Assembly (NCBI GenBank): GCA_031404155.1
Contig: JANNGZ010000329.1
Location: 1 to 54,346, forward strand
Direction of reading: 5' to 3'
Origin: JANNGZ01 sp031404155
GTDB lineage: Bacteria; Pseudomonadota; Gammaproteobacteria; Burkholderiales; Burkholderiaceae_C
Length of the DNA stretch: 54,346 nucleotides
Each line of letters begins with the position of its first letter. Within the stretch, counting starts at the first letter, position 1. Shown one piece after another: positions 40,421-52,648 of this stretch. A model generated the notes under the pieces. It saw only the letters and a program-made list of their open reading frames with translations, had not been told where the DNA came from and searched no databases. The position numbers were made by a program, and so were the translations under genes.

Positions 40421-41184
40421 GCGCGCCGGGCCGTACCCAGGTCGAACAGCGGCATGCAGAACACGGCAGCGGCCTGGTGAACCCGCGTCGTCGTCTGCCG
40501 TCGCTCGGCGTTGCCGCGCTGGTGCTGGTGTTGGCCGGCTTGTCGGCCGGCGTGTGCGCCCAGACCGGCCCGAGTGCCGCCGAGGTGGCGCGCTACGGCG
40601 GCCTGCACGCAGCCGCGCAGCAGGGCGATGCCGCGGCCATCGACAAGCTGGCCACCTCGCCCGCGCTGCTCGAAGCGCGCGACGGCAACGGCCGCACGCC
40701 GCTGCATGTGGCCACGTTTGCAAAGCAGCGCGACGCGGTGCGCGCGCTGGCCAAGGCCGGCGCCCAGCTCGGTGCGCTGGACAAGGACCGCTACGACGCG
40801 GTGACCATCGCCGCGGTGGCCGACGACGAAGAAACCCTGCGTCTGCTGCTCGCGCTCGGCGCCAGCGCCAAGCTCACCACCAGCCGCTACGACGGCACCG
40901 CGCTGATCGCGGCCGCACACCTCGGCCACGACGGCGTGGTGCGGCAACTGATCGCCGCCGGGGCGCCGCTGGACCATGTCAACAACCTGCACTGGACGGC
41001 CGCGATCGAGGCCGTGGTGCTCGGCGACGGCGGGCCGCGCCACCAGGCCACGCTGCGGGCGCTGGTCAATGCCGGCGCCAAGCTGCAGCTCGCCGACCGC
41101 CATGGCGCCACGCCCTTGCAGCTCGCGCGTTCGCGGGGGTATGCGGCGATGGTGAAGATGCTGACCGACGCCGGGGCGCGTTGA
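40417..41184 (+). CDS. exported ankyrin-repeat protein
   Basis: This 255-residue protein has a hydrophobic N-terminal segment (LGVAALVLVLAGLSAGVCAQ) acting as signal or anchor, then about five ankyrin repeats (for example DGNGRTPLHVATFAKQRDAV, YDGTALIAAAHLGHDGVVRQ, HGATPLQLARSRGYAAMVKM). Ankyrin repeats mediate protein-protein contacts. In related bacteria a periplasmic ankyrin protein beside a catalase or heme protein protects it; here the GlcG-like partner is the coupled neighbour. The start ATG at 40417 overlaps the GlcG-like stop. Confidence 0.88.
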   Translation: MSAPGRTQVEQRHAEHGSGLVNPRRRLPSLGVAALVLVLAGLSAGVCAQTGPSAAEVARYGGLHAAAQQGDAAAIDKLATSPALLEARDGNGRTPLHVATFAKQRDAVRALAKAGAQLGALDKDRYDAVTIAAVADDEETLRLLLALGASAKLTTSRYDGTALIAAAHLGHDGVVRQLIAAGAPLDHVNNLHWTAAIEAVVLGDGGPRHQATLRALVNAGAKLQLADRHGATPLQLARSRGYAAMVKMLTDAGAR

Positions 41185-41443
41185 GCCGGGGCGGCGACGG
41201 CGGTGCCCGCCCTTTTGATCGGCGTTTGCGCTGCGGGTGGGCGCGTTTGGCGCACGCGCCAGGTGCGCATGCCGGGCTCGAACCGGGTCAGCATCTCAAG
41301 CAGCCATTCGGGCCGCGCCTAACCGGCCGCGCGAAAGGCCGCGGCCGGTAGGGCAATGCTCGGCAAGCGGGCGGCGGCACAATTCCCCACCCGGTGCGTT
41401 GGCGCCCGGCCGTGCCGGCCCGTGTGGCGGCCGGCCGCGCCGC

Positions 41444-43042
<1,599 letters not shown>

Positions 43043-43178
43043 CTTGAGCGCCACGACTTGAGCGCCACGAGGTGAGCGCAATGACATGAACGGAGTACGG
43101 CGCCACAGGCGGCTTCGCTCACGCGACACCGCCCTGCGCAGCATGGGTTGGCGTCTTTGAATGCGAAGCCATATCTGA

Positions 43179-43248
43179 TCAGCCTGCGGCTGGCTCGGCA
43201 AAGCCGAGCACGACCCTGCAGGTCATCGCGCTCTTCTTCTGGTGACCG
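43179..43248 (-). pseudogene. degenerate second copy of the alaX 3' end
   Basis: The minus strand here encodes KKSAMTCRVVLGFAEPAAG followed by TGA, clearly homologous to the AlaX C-terminus KKSAMTRRVILGFAEAAIGGS. The serine codons differ (AGC here, TCA in alaX), and a deletion of about 7 nt breaks the frame just upstream, so this is an old paralogue remnant rather than a fresh duplication. The fragment forms hairpins (GCTCGGC-AAA-GCCGAGC at 43193-43209). The rest of the 43043-43289 gap shows only a GTCCGC/GCGGAC hairpin at 43255-43269. Confidence 0.7.
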
Positions 43249-43289
43249 CATCACGTCCGCTGCGCGGACATGAGCGTTCCCCGAAGAAC

Positions 43290-44039
43290 TCAGCTTCCGC
43301 CTATGGCGGCCTCGGCAAAGCCGAGGATGACCCTGCGGGTCATCGCTGACTTCTTCTCCAACTTCGTGACGATGACGGGGCCGATCTCCGCGGTGTTGGC
43401 CACATGCGTGCCGCCGCAGGGCTGGAGGTCGACGCCTTCGATCTCGAGCACGCGCACCCGGCCCAAACCGCGGGGCGGCATCACGCTCATGCTGCGCACC
43501 AGGCCGGGGTTCGCGTCGAGTTCGTCCTCGCTGATCCAGCGGTGGCGCACCGGGTGCGCCTCGGCCACCAGGCGCGCGATGCCTTCGCTCAGCGCCTGTT
43601 TGTCCAGCGGCTCGTTCATGTGGAAGTCCAGCCGCGCGTAGTCGGCGGTGATCGAGCAGCCGTCCACCGGGTGCGGCACCAGCGCGCAGAGCAAATGGGT
43701 GGTGGTGTGAAAGCGCATATGGCGCCGGCGGCGTTCGGCGTCGATGCGCGCGGTGAGGTTCACGCCGGCGGCGAGTGTGGCGAGCAGCGCCTCCTGGCCC
43801 GGCGCGGGCAGGTGCACGATGCCGGCGGGTGAGCTGTCGGTGGCTTGCAGCTTGCGCGTGTCGGCGATCACGAGTTCGCGGCCGTCGTCGACGATGAAGA
43901 GGCCGCGGTCGCCGGCCTGGCCGCCGCCCTGGGGGTAGAACACGCTGCGGTCGAGCTGGATGCCGCGCTCATCGACGGCCACGATGCGGGCCTGGCATTC
44001 TAGCAGCGTGGCGTCTTCGCGAAAGAGTTCGGCGGTCAT
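43290..44039 (-). CDS. alaX: alanyl-tRNA editing protein (AlaX-type)
   Basis: This 249-residue stand-alone editing domain has both zinc-binding elements of the AlaRS editing fold: H111-x3-H115 (HTTTHLL) and C208-x3-H212 (CGGTH). It hydrolyses mischarged Ser-tRNA(Ala) (and possibly Gly-tRNA(Ala)). Length fits AlaX-M. It lies 11 bp after the VOC gene on the same strand. The C-terminal coding DNA forms two adjacent perfect hairpins (43311-43325 and 43326-43344). Confidence 0.92.
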   Translation of the reverse strand: MTAELFREDATLLECQARIVAVDERGIQLDRSVFYPQGGGQAGDRGLFIVDDGRELVIADTRKLQATDSSPAGIVHLPAPGQEALLATLAAGVNLTARIDAERRRRHMRFHTTTHLLCALVPHPVDGCSITADYARLDFHMNEPLDKQALSEGIARLVAEAHPVRHRWISEDELDANPGLVRSMSVMPPRGLGRVRVLEIEGVDLQPCGGTHVANTAEIGPVIVTKLEKKSAMTRRVILGFAEAAIGGS

Positions 44040-44050
44040 GGGCGTGGAGC

Positions 44051-44725
44051 TTAGCGGTCAAGCAGGAGGGCCGAAGACAGGGTCACCGCGCCGTGTGGGG
44101 TTTGCAGCGTGGCCACGAGCGCCGGCCCCGGAGCCGCCGCGAAGCCCAGACCCGCAGCGCGCAACAAGTGAGCTGATGGCGGGTCGAGCCCCCGCAGCGT
44201 CAGTGATTCAAGCCTCACGCCGCTTTGGGGCATCGACTCGGCCGGGTGCGCAGCGCCCCATTCGATCAGCGTCGGCAGTGCCCCGCCGCCAAGCAGCCGG
44301 CCGTCGTCGCGCACCGTGATGCGCCAGCGCAGGGGGCCCGCGGGCGTGTCGCGCTGCGCGGCCACCGCCGGCCCGAGGTCGTGGCCGGCGCGGGCGAACG
44401 CATCGCGTTGCGCATCGAAGGCTGAGCAGCGCGCCACCCAATGCGCCAGGCGCGGCTCGCGTGGCGGCGCGTTATCCATGCCGAACCAGCGCGCGCGGCC
44501 CGGCGCGGGTGCATCCGGGTCCACCGCGATGATCTCGAAGTACGCCTTCGGGAATGCCGGCGATGCGATCGAAAACAGGCGGTTGTGCGTGCCCATCAAG
44601 GCATGCCGGCCGCCGGGGCCGGGGGTGATGCCGAGCGTGGCCTCGCACCAGCGCACGCCCTCGTCGAGCGTGGCGGCGACAACCACCAGATGGTCGGGCG
44701 AGAGCGGGCTGGCGCTGCCGCTCAC
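44051..44725 (-). CDS. VOC (glyoxalase-like) domain protein
   Basis: This 224-residue protein begins with SPLSPDHLVVVAATLDEGVRWCEATLGITPGPGGRHALMGTHN, the glyoxalase-like DUF (PF13468 type) pattern in which H and later residues form a metal/substrate cleft. Function is unknown; such proteins are often called VOC family. The GTG start at 44725 overlaps the phzF-like stop (GTGA), so its translation depends on phzF, which is frameshifted near its 5' end. Confidence 0.8.
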   Translation of the reverse strand: MSGSASPLSPDHLVVVAATLDEGVRWCEATLGITPGPGGRHALMGTHNRLFSIASPAFPKAYFEIIAVDPDAPAPGRARWFGMDNAPPREPRLAHWVARCSAFDAQRDAFARAGHDLGPAVAAQRDTPAGPLRWRITVRDDGRLLGGGALPTLIEWGAAHPAESMPQSGVRLESLTLRGLDPPSAHLLRAAGLGFAAAPGPALVATLQTPHGAVTLSSALLLDR

Positions 44726-45658
44726 AGCGACACCCGCCCCTCGATGCAGCCGGCCACATGGCCGCCGACCCAGATGTCGGCGCCGCGGCGCTCGATGAAG
44801 ACCCGCCCCGCACGGCCGAGCGCGCTGCCTTGCGCGGCGACGTAACGCTCGGGCGCGAGGCCGTCGCCGATCAGCCATTGCGCCACCGCCGCGTTCAGGC
44901 TGCCGGTCACCGGGTCTTCGGCCATGCCGTTGGGGCTGGGGAAAAACGCGCGCAGCTCGAACGCGGTGTCCTGGCCCGGCGCCTGGGCGCCGAGCGCGCC
45001 CACCTTGGCCTTGAATTCGCTCGCCGCGGCGCCGGCTGGGTTGGCCGTCGGGTTGGCCGCTGCGTTGGCCGCGCCAGCACCGACCACACCGAGTTCGATG
45101 CTGCGTTCGCCGCCGAACGCTGGTTTCAGCGCCCGCACCGCCTCGGCCGAGCGCAGCATCACCGCGACCCAGCCGGGGCCGTTGTCGCAGTGCTGGTGCG
45201 CGACGATCTCGTCGCGCCGCAATTGCAGCATCGCCGCGATGCGTTCGAGCAGCGCTTCGTCGAGCGGGCCGCTGCGTCGGCGCGGCGGGGCGGCAAACGC
45301 CAGGCGAGCCCCATCGCGCCTGATCCGCACCAGGCCGACACCACATTGCTGCACCACCTCACCGGCGTTGCGCGGCTGGCCCCCCGCGGCGAGCCAGGCG
45401 TGGCAGGAGCCGAGCGTCGGGTGGCCGGCAAACGGCAGCTCCACCGTGGGCGTGAAGATGCGCGCCCGGTAGTCGGCCCCGGGCTCGCTGGGCGGCAGCA
45501 GGAAAGTGGTCTCCGACAGGTTGGTCCAGCGCGCGAAGGCGGCCATCTGGGCGTCGGACAAACCTTCGGCGTCATGCACCACCGCGAGCGGGTTGCCGAG
45601 CAGCGGGCGGGCGGTCGGTGAATACGTCGAGCTGGGTGAAGTGGCGGGTCGTGGTCAT
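44722..45658 (-). pseudogene. PhzF family isomerase/epimerase, frameshifted by a 4-bp duplication
   Basis: The ATG at 45658 (GGAG 8 nt upstream) starts MTTTRHFTQLDVFTDRP, the PhzF N-terminus, but after codon 17 the frame is lost. The sequence contains CCCGCCCG where one CCCG is expected; removing 4 bases restores GNPLAVVHDAEGLS and a 310-residue intact protein. The downstream part keeps TNLSETTFLLPP (catalytic Glu region), FAGHPTLG and GMAEDPVTGSL. A shortened product could start at a GTG near 45582. It may be a sequencing error, a true pseudogene or a phase-variable switch. Confidence 0.8.
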
Positions 45659-45871
45659 CAGGACTGCTCCGTGGATCGCGCCGGGCTGAATTCGCATAAG
45701 GGGCACGAAGCCATCCCTGCGCGTCCATGGCGGCCGTGCGTGCTCATCAGGCAACCTCTGTGCTTCGCACTGCGGTGAATTCGCCTTTCGGGCGGCCACG
45801 CACGCTCATCAGGCAACCTCCGTGCTGCGCACTCCGGTATTCGCCCTTGGGGCGGCCCGGCGTGCTCTCAT
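45658..45871 (-). repeat. family A junction array joining the aminotransferase to phzF (A5, A4, A7)
   Basis: Three consecutive minus-strand micro-ORFs fill the entire gap. A5 (45871-45809) starts in the aminotransferase stop codon (ATGA) and encodes MRARRAAPRANTGVRSTEVA. A4 (45809-45747) encodes MSVRGRPKGEFTAVRSTEVA. A7 (45747-45658) is a diverged unit of 29 codons ending SPARSTEQS. Each TGA shares its A with the next ATG (TGATG), and the last overlaps the phzF start. GGAG is positioned before each next ATG. Confidence 0.92.
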
Positions 45872-47067
45872 GCCGCAAGCGCCTTCGGGATCGAGGCCAC
45901 CGCCGCCCGCAGCACCGGCGCCAGCGCGGCGATGCCGGCTTCGATCTGCGCCGGCGCCACGGTGACGAAGCTCAGGCGCAGCGTGTTGTGTTGCGGCGCG
46001 CTGGCGTAGAAGGCGGCGCCGGGCACATAGGCCACGCCCGCGGCCACCGCCTGCGGCAGCAAGCCCGCGGTGTCGACGCCCGCGGGCAGCTCGAGCCAGA
46101 AGAACATGCCGCCTGCCGGTGTGTGCCAGGTGGCGATGTCGCCGAGATGGTGTTGCAGCGCGGCGCCCATCGCGTCGCGTTGGGCCTTGTAGCGGGCGCG
46201 GATCGTGGGCACATGGCGGTCGAGCAGGCCGCCCTTGACCACCTCGAAGACGATGCGCTGGTTGAAGATCGAGGTGTGCAGGTCGGCCGCCTGCTTGGCC
46301 TGCAGCAGCTTTGGCGCAACCGCCTGGGGCGCAACGATGTAGCCCAGGCGCAGGCCCGGCGCGAGCACCTTGGAAAACGAGCCGCAGTACAGCGCCAGCT
46401 CGGGCGCACGCGCGGCCAGCGGCGGCGGCGGTGGCGTGTCGAACCAGAGCTCGCCGTACGGGTTGTCCTCCACCATCGGCACGCCGGTTTTGCGCGCCAC
46501 CGCCACCAGTGCGGCGCGGCGCGCTTCGGAGTACACATGCCCGGTCGGGTTCTGGAAGTTCGGCAACAGGTAAGCGAAGCGTGCCCCCGCCGCCGCACGC
46601 TCGAAGGCCTCGGGCAGCGGCCCTTCATGGTCCGACGCCATCGCCTCGATCTGCGGCTCGTAGGGCATGAAGGCCTGCAAGGCGCCGAGGTAGGTGGGCG
46701 TTTCCACCAGCACCTTGGCGTCGGCGTCGATCAGCACCTTGGCCGCGAGATCGAGACCCTGCTGCGAGCCGGTGGTGATCAGGATCTGCGCCGGGTCGGC
46801 CTGCATCCCCTGCGTCTGCCGCAGATGCTGCGCGAGCCATTCGCGCAGCGGCGCGTAGCCCTCGCTCGCGGCGTATTGCAAGGCCTCGCGCGGTGCTTCG
46901 CGCAGCACCCGTTCACTGGCTTCGCGTACCGCTTCCACCGGGAAGGTGTCGGCTGAAGGCAGGCCGCCGGCCAGCGAGATGATGCCGGGCCGCTCGGTCA
47001 CCTTCAGGATCTCCCGAATGATCGACGGGTTCAGCCGCTCGGCGCGGCGGGCCAGGGTCCAGGTCAT
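45868..47067 (-). CDS. PLP-dependent aminotransferase (LysN/2-aminoadipate type)
   Basis: This 399-residue fold-type I aminotransferase has the PLP lysine at K233 (GSFSKVLAPGLRLGY), LLPNFQNPTGH and EDNPYGELWFD. ISLAGGLPSADTFP near the N-terminus is typical of 2-aminoadipate/LysN and MocR-type aminotransferases with broad specificity for aromatic, branched or aminoadipate substrates. It is downstream of a DMT exporter and upstream of phzF and VOC genes. It could supply 2-oxoacids, but no specific pathway is evident. Confidence 0.9.
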   Translation of the reverse strand: MTWTLARRAERLNPSIIREILKVTERPGIISLAGGLPSADTFPVEAVREASERVLREAPREALQYAASEGYAPLREWLAQHLRQTQGMQADPAQILITTGSQQGLDLAAKVLIDADAKVLVETPTYLGALQAFMPYEPQIEAMASDHEGPLPEAFERAAAGARFAYLLPNFQNPTGHVYSEARRAALVAVARKTGVPMVEDNPYGELWFDTPPPPPLAARAPELALYCGSFSKVLAPGLRLGYIVAPQAVAPKLLQAKQAADLHTSIFNQRIVFEVVKGGLLDRHVPTIRARYKAQRDAMGAALQHHLGDIATWHTPAGGMFFWLELPAGVDTAGLLPQAVAAGVAYVPGAAFYASAPQHNTLRLSFVTVAPAQIEAGIAALAPVLRAAVASIPKALAA

Positions 47068-47162
47068 GTGTCGGGCTCCTTGGTCTGAGGTGTGTCCGTT
47101 GGCGTCGGCACGACGGTGGCGGCGAGCGGCGCGGGTTGGGCTCTAGGTCGGTTCGATGAAGT

Positions 47163-48050
47163 TCATCGCGGCGCGGCCACCGGCATGCGCTTGCCCACCA
47201 GCACCACCGCCGTCACCGCGAGTGCAAAGGCGACGGTGTCGAGTTCGAGCCGCTCCCCCAGGATGGGCACCGCGAACAGCAATGCCAGGAAGGGTTGCAG
47301 CAATTGCACCTGGCTCACCCGCATCACGCCGCCGAGCGCCAGGCCGCGGTACCAGGCGAAGAAGCCGAGCCACATCGAAAACAGGGTGACGTAGCCGAAA
47401 CCGAGCCAGGCCGAGAGGCGCGCCGGCTGCGCCGGCCAGGTCATCAGCATCGCGGGCAGGGTGAGCGGCAGCGACAGCACCAGCACCCAGCAGATGGTGC
47501 GCTCGGCGCCAAGCTGCGCCGACACCTGCGCGCCGGCCACATAGCCGACCGAGGCGCTGAGCACCGCCAGCAGCAGCAGGCCGTCGGCGGCCGAGAACGC
47601 ACCCCCGCCGGCCAGCGCGGCAAACAGGACCACCAGCGCGCAGCCGAGCAGTGCACAGGCCCAGAAACCCGCCGACGCGCGCTGGCGCAGCACCAGCGCC
47701 GCCACCACCGCGGTACCCAGCGGCAACACGCCGGTGACCACTGCGGCATGCATCGCGTCCACCTGCCGCAGCGCCAGGGCCAGGAAGAGCGGGAAGCCGA
47801 GCACGGTGCCGAGCGCGCAGACGAACAAGGCACGCCAGTGCTGCCGTTGTGGCCGCAGCGCGCGCAGCGCCAGCAAGTAGCCGGCGCTGAGCAGCCCGGC
47901 CAGCGCGGCGCGGCCGGCGGTGACGAACAGCGGCGGCAATTGGGGGTCGCTGGTGTCGCCCACGGCCAGGCGGGTCATCGGCAGGGTGAGCGCAAAGATC
48001 GTCACGCCCAGCGCCCCGAGCGCAAAACCGCGGCTGGCGTTTTGATGCAT
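47163..48050 (-). CDS. EamA/DMT superfamily transporter
   Basis: This 295-residue protein with ten predicted membrane helices in two EamA repeats contains FVTAGRAALAGLLSAGYLLALR in the first half and FSMWLGFFAWYRGLALGGV plus QVQLLQPFLALLFAVPILGE in the second, the classic end of EamA exporters. It probably exports an amino acid or metabolite. The start at ATG 48050 is chosen because it precedes the first helix. It is divergent from a MocR-type regulator, a common pairing in which the regulator controls the transporter. Confidence 0.9.
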   Translation of the reverse strand: MHQNASRGFALGALGVTIFALTLPMTRLAVGDTSDPQLPPLFVTAGRAALAGLLSAGYLLALRALRPQRQHWRALFVCALGTVLGFPLFLALALRQVDAMHAAVVTGVLPLGTAVVAALVLRQRASAGFWACALLGCALVVLFAALAGGGAFSAADGLLLLAVLSASVGYVAGAQVSAQLGAERTICWVLVLSLPLTLPAMLMTWPAQPARLSAWLGFGYVTLFSMWLGFFAWYRGLALGGVMRVSQVQLLQPFLALLFAVPILGERLELDTVAFALAVTAVVLVGKRMPVAAPR

Positions 48051-48294
48051 GCGGCAGTGTAGTGGCCGGCATCGATACATGAACGGTACACTTGGCCATC
48101 CAGATTCGGTGCCTGTATTGGTGGCGGCGTCGGTACATGCCGGCGACGAGATCGGTTCGGGCTCGATACGGGATCGGTCCGAGCCAGGGTGCAGCCGCTG
48201 TTGAGCCACCGTTTCGATCCGCCTTGCGACCCTCGGCCCACGCTCTCTCTGGACCCTCCCTCTGGCTCACTCCGGTTCCTTGGCCCCGCCACGC
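48051..48294. promoter_or_regulatory. divergent control region between the DMT exporter and MocR-type regulator
   Basis: This 244-bp gap has repeated GGTACA motifs (48085-48090 and 48132-48137) and a related GATACAT (48074-48080) within an AT-richer stretch around 48070-48140. MocR-type regulators bind direct repeats in such divergent regions. No precise promoter could be fixed, and no gene is seen here. Confidence 0.35.
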
Positions 48295-49770
48295 ATGACC
48301 GCCCGCCTCGCCCCCGAACCGCTCGCGCCCGCCTCGCCCGCAAGGGCCGCGACCGCAGCCGCACGGCCGCTCGGCCAGGCGTTGGCGCGGGGTGCCGGGG
48401 CATCGCTGGCCGAGCAGCTGGCGTCGCTCTATGCCGAGCGCATATCGCAGCGTTTGATGGCGCCCGGCGCGCGGCTGCCCTCGGTGCGCGACGGCGCCCG
48501 CCGGCACAGCGTGAGCCCGGCCACCGTGGTGGCGGCCTACGACATGCTGCTCGCGCAGGGCCTGGTCGACGCGCGCCGGCAGCGCGGCTTCTTCGTGCGC
48601 GAGCCGCGGCCGGCGGGCCTGAGTGCGGCGGCGAGCCGCGACGGCCCGGGCGCGGTGCGGCCGGTGGACGCCACCGCGCTCATCCGCGGCATGTTCCAGG
48701 GCGGCGGCTTGGCCGGGCCGGGTGCCGGCACGCTGCCGCCCGAGTGGCTCGACCTGCCGCTCTTGCAGCGCGCGATGCGCAGTGCGATGGACGGCGACGA
48801 CAGCGCGCTGCGTTACGGCGAGCCCGCCGGCGACGCCGGCCTGCGCAGCGTGCTCGCCTCGCGGCTGGCCGAGATCGGCGTCGCGGCGGCGCCCTCGCAG
48901 ATCGTCACCACGGTGGGCGCCACGCAGGCGCTGGACATCGTCTCGCGCACCCTGCTCGCACCCGGTGACGCGGTGCTGGTCGACGAGCCCGGCTGGGCGG
49001 TGGAGTTCGCGCGCCTCTCCCGCATGGGCATGAAGTTGCTGCCGGTGCCGCGCGGCAACCACGGCGGGCCCGACCTGGCGGTGATGCGCTCGCACCTGCA
49101 AAGCCACCGTCCGCGGCTGTACATCACCGTGTCGGTGCTGCACAACCCCACCGGCGTCTCGTTGCCGCTGGCTGCGGCGCATCAGGTCTTGCGCCTGGCC
49201 GAGGAGCACGACCTCACCATCGTTGAGGACGACACCTATGCCCACCTGGCGCCGGCGCACGCGCCACGCCTGTGTGCGCTGGACGAGTTGCGGCGCACCG
49301 TCTATGTCTCGGGATTCTCCAAGATCCTCACCCCGAGCTGGCGCGTGGGCTACATCGCCGCGCCGGCGGCGTTGGTGGAGCGCTTTGTCGACACCAAGCT
49401 GCTCTCCACGCTGAGCACGCCGACGCTGCCCGAACGGGCGATTGCGCGGGTGCTCGAACGCGGCAGCCTGCGCCGCCATGCCGAACGCATCACGTTGCGC
49501 CTGGACGCGGCACGCGCCCGGGTGCGGCGCCTCGCGCAAGACGCGGGCTGCCATTTCGTGACCCCGCCGCAGGGCCTTTTCGGCTGGCTCGACGTGGGCG
49601 TGGACACCGAGCGCCTGGCCCATACCATGATGGACGGCGGCTGGCTGCTGGCCCCCGGCACCCTGTTCCATGCCACGCCGCGCCCGAGCACCTTGATGCG
49701 GGTGAACTTCGCCACCGCGCAGGAGGCGCGCTTCTGGCGCGCGCTGGTCGCGGCGCGGGTGCTGGCCTAG
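48295..49770 (+). CDS. MocR/PdxR-like transcriptional regulator (GntR HTH plus aminotransferase domain)
   Basis: This 491-residue protein has an N-terminal GntR-type winged helix (about residues 38-105, with LPSVRDGARRHSVSPATVVAAY) and a C-terminal fold-type I aminotransferase-like domain (SVLHNPTGVSLPL, EDDTYAHL, SGFSKILTPSWRVGY with PLP lysine). Such regulators sense PLP-linked amino compounds. The start at ATG 48295 is preferred to TTG 48280. The most likely target is the divergent DMT exporter. An N-terminal extension of about 35 residues rich in Ala/Pro precedes the HTH. Confidence 0.9.
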   Translation: MTARLAPEPLAPASPARAATAAARPLGQALARGAGASLAEQLASLYAERISQRLMAPGARLPSVRDGARRHSVSPATVVAAYDMLLAQGLVDARRQRGFFVREPRPAGLSAAASRDGPGAVRPVDATALIRGMFQGGGLAGPGAGTLPPEWLDLPLLQRAMRSAMDGDDSALRYGEPAGDAGLRSVLASRLAEIGVAAAPSQIVTTVGATQALDIVSRTLLAPGDAVLVDEPGWAVEFARLSRMGMKLLPVPRGNHGGPDLAVMRSHLQSHRPRLYITVSVLHNPTGVSLPLAAAHQVLRLAEEHDLTIVEDDTYAHLAPAHAPRLCALDELRRTVYVSGFSKILTPSWRVGYIAAPAALVERFVDTKLLSTLSTPTLPERAIARVLERGSLRRHAERITLRLDAARARVRRLAQDAGCHFVTPPQGLFGWLDVGVDTERLAHTMMDGGWLLAPGTLFHATPRPSTLMRVNFATAQEARFWRALVAARVLA

Positions 49771-49797
49771 GCGTGTCACCTGGGTGCGGTGTAAATC

Positions 49798-50619
49798 GTG
49801 ACGATTCGATCCGATCACCAAGTAACATTGCCGCTCGATAACAGCGCCGACAGCGTCTGGTCGCCTTCAGTGGACTTCGATTCGACAATACCGATTGGCG
49901 AGCCCGACCTGATGCGGGCCAGCGCCTTCCAGCGCTACCTCGACGGGGTGGTGCGCGAATCCGGCGACTCGCCCGGCGCCACGCGCCTGTCCTCGCTCAA
50001 CCCCTCGTTGTTGCAGGACCTGATGCGCTTCGAAAACGCCGACCGGCAGACCGAGCTGCTCGAAGTGCTCGCCGCCAGCGTGCGCCACAGCCGGCCGCTG
50101 GCGATCCACCTGCAATGGGGCGCGCGGGTCGCGCCGCTCACCGTGTTCCCGGCCGAGCGGCTGGCGCATTGCCCGCTGCCGATCCCCGAGCTGCTCGCCG
50201 AGCGCCTGTCGGAGCTTCAGGTGATGTTCGTCGAGCCGGCCACGCTGCGCCCGCCCGGCGACCGCGACGCCGAACTGGTCGGCGACGCCGCGCTCTACTT
50301 TCCGCTCGGCCTGCTGGCCTGGGAGCTGGCGATGCGCGGCTCTCGCGAGGCCCTGCTGCCGGAGATCTCGGGGGTGGCCGCCTACCGCGTCTCCCCGGGC
50401 CTGAGCCTGCAGGATCTGAACCTCAACGGCGCGCTGCGCACCGCGGTGCAGCGCTTGCAGCGCGAAACCACCAACCTGCGCGACATGTCCAGCTGGCCCG
50501 GTTTCGACCGCGCCCGCGCCACCCGGCTGCTCAACGCGTTGTACCTGCAGGCCGGCCTGATCGTCAGCCGCACGCACCCGGCGGCGATCAACGAGAGCTG
50601 GTTCGGCATATCGCGCTGA
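49798..50619 (+). CDS. conserved-looking hypothetical protein
   Basis: This 273-residue protein has no recognised domain, signal peptide or membrane helix. It has ordinary composition throughout (FQRYLDGVVRESGD, LNPSLLQDLMRFENADRQTE, LQWGARVAPLTVFPAERLAH), so it is very probably a real gene. The GTG start at 49798 lacks a clear Shine-Dalgarno; the first in-frame ATG is near residue 39, so the start is uncertain. It is separated by 27 bp from the MocR-type regulator and is convergent with the ABC-F gene. I do not assign a function. Confidence 0.7.
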   Translation: MTIRSDHQVTLPLDNSADSVWSPSVDFDSTIPIGEPDLMRASAFQRYLDGVVRESGDSPGATRLSSLNPSLLQDLMRFENADRQTELLEVLAASVRHSRPLAIHLQWGARVAPLTVFPAERLAHCPLPIPELLAERLSELQVMFVEPATLRPPGDRDAELVGDAALYFPLGLLAWELAMRGSREALLPEISGVAAYRVSPGLSLQDLNLNGALRTAVQRLQRETTNLRDMSSWPGFDRARATRLLNALYLQAGLIVSRTHPAAINESWFGISR

Positions 50620-50666
50620 GCGCGCGCAGAGATTCAGCCGCCGGTCTCCAGCGGCCATCGCGCCCG

Positions 50667-52589
<1,923 letters not shown>

Positions 52590-52648
52590 CGGGACTCGAA
52601 TGGGGCAGGCAAAGGAGCGCGCCATGGGCGCGGTGAGGCAAAGGGGGT

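Noticed and set aside
41255..41300. tRNA-like GGGCTCGAACCCG-type stretch
   Set aside because: No acceptor, D or anticodon arms can be folded around it.
41198..41313. Minus-strand segment reading RPEWLLEMLTRFEPGMRTWR
   Set aside because: It looks protein-like but is only about 35 codons, has a stop just upstream and no recognised family; possibly a gene remnant, not supported enough to list.
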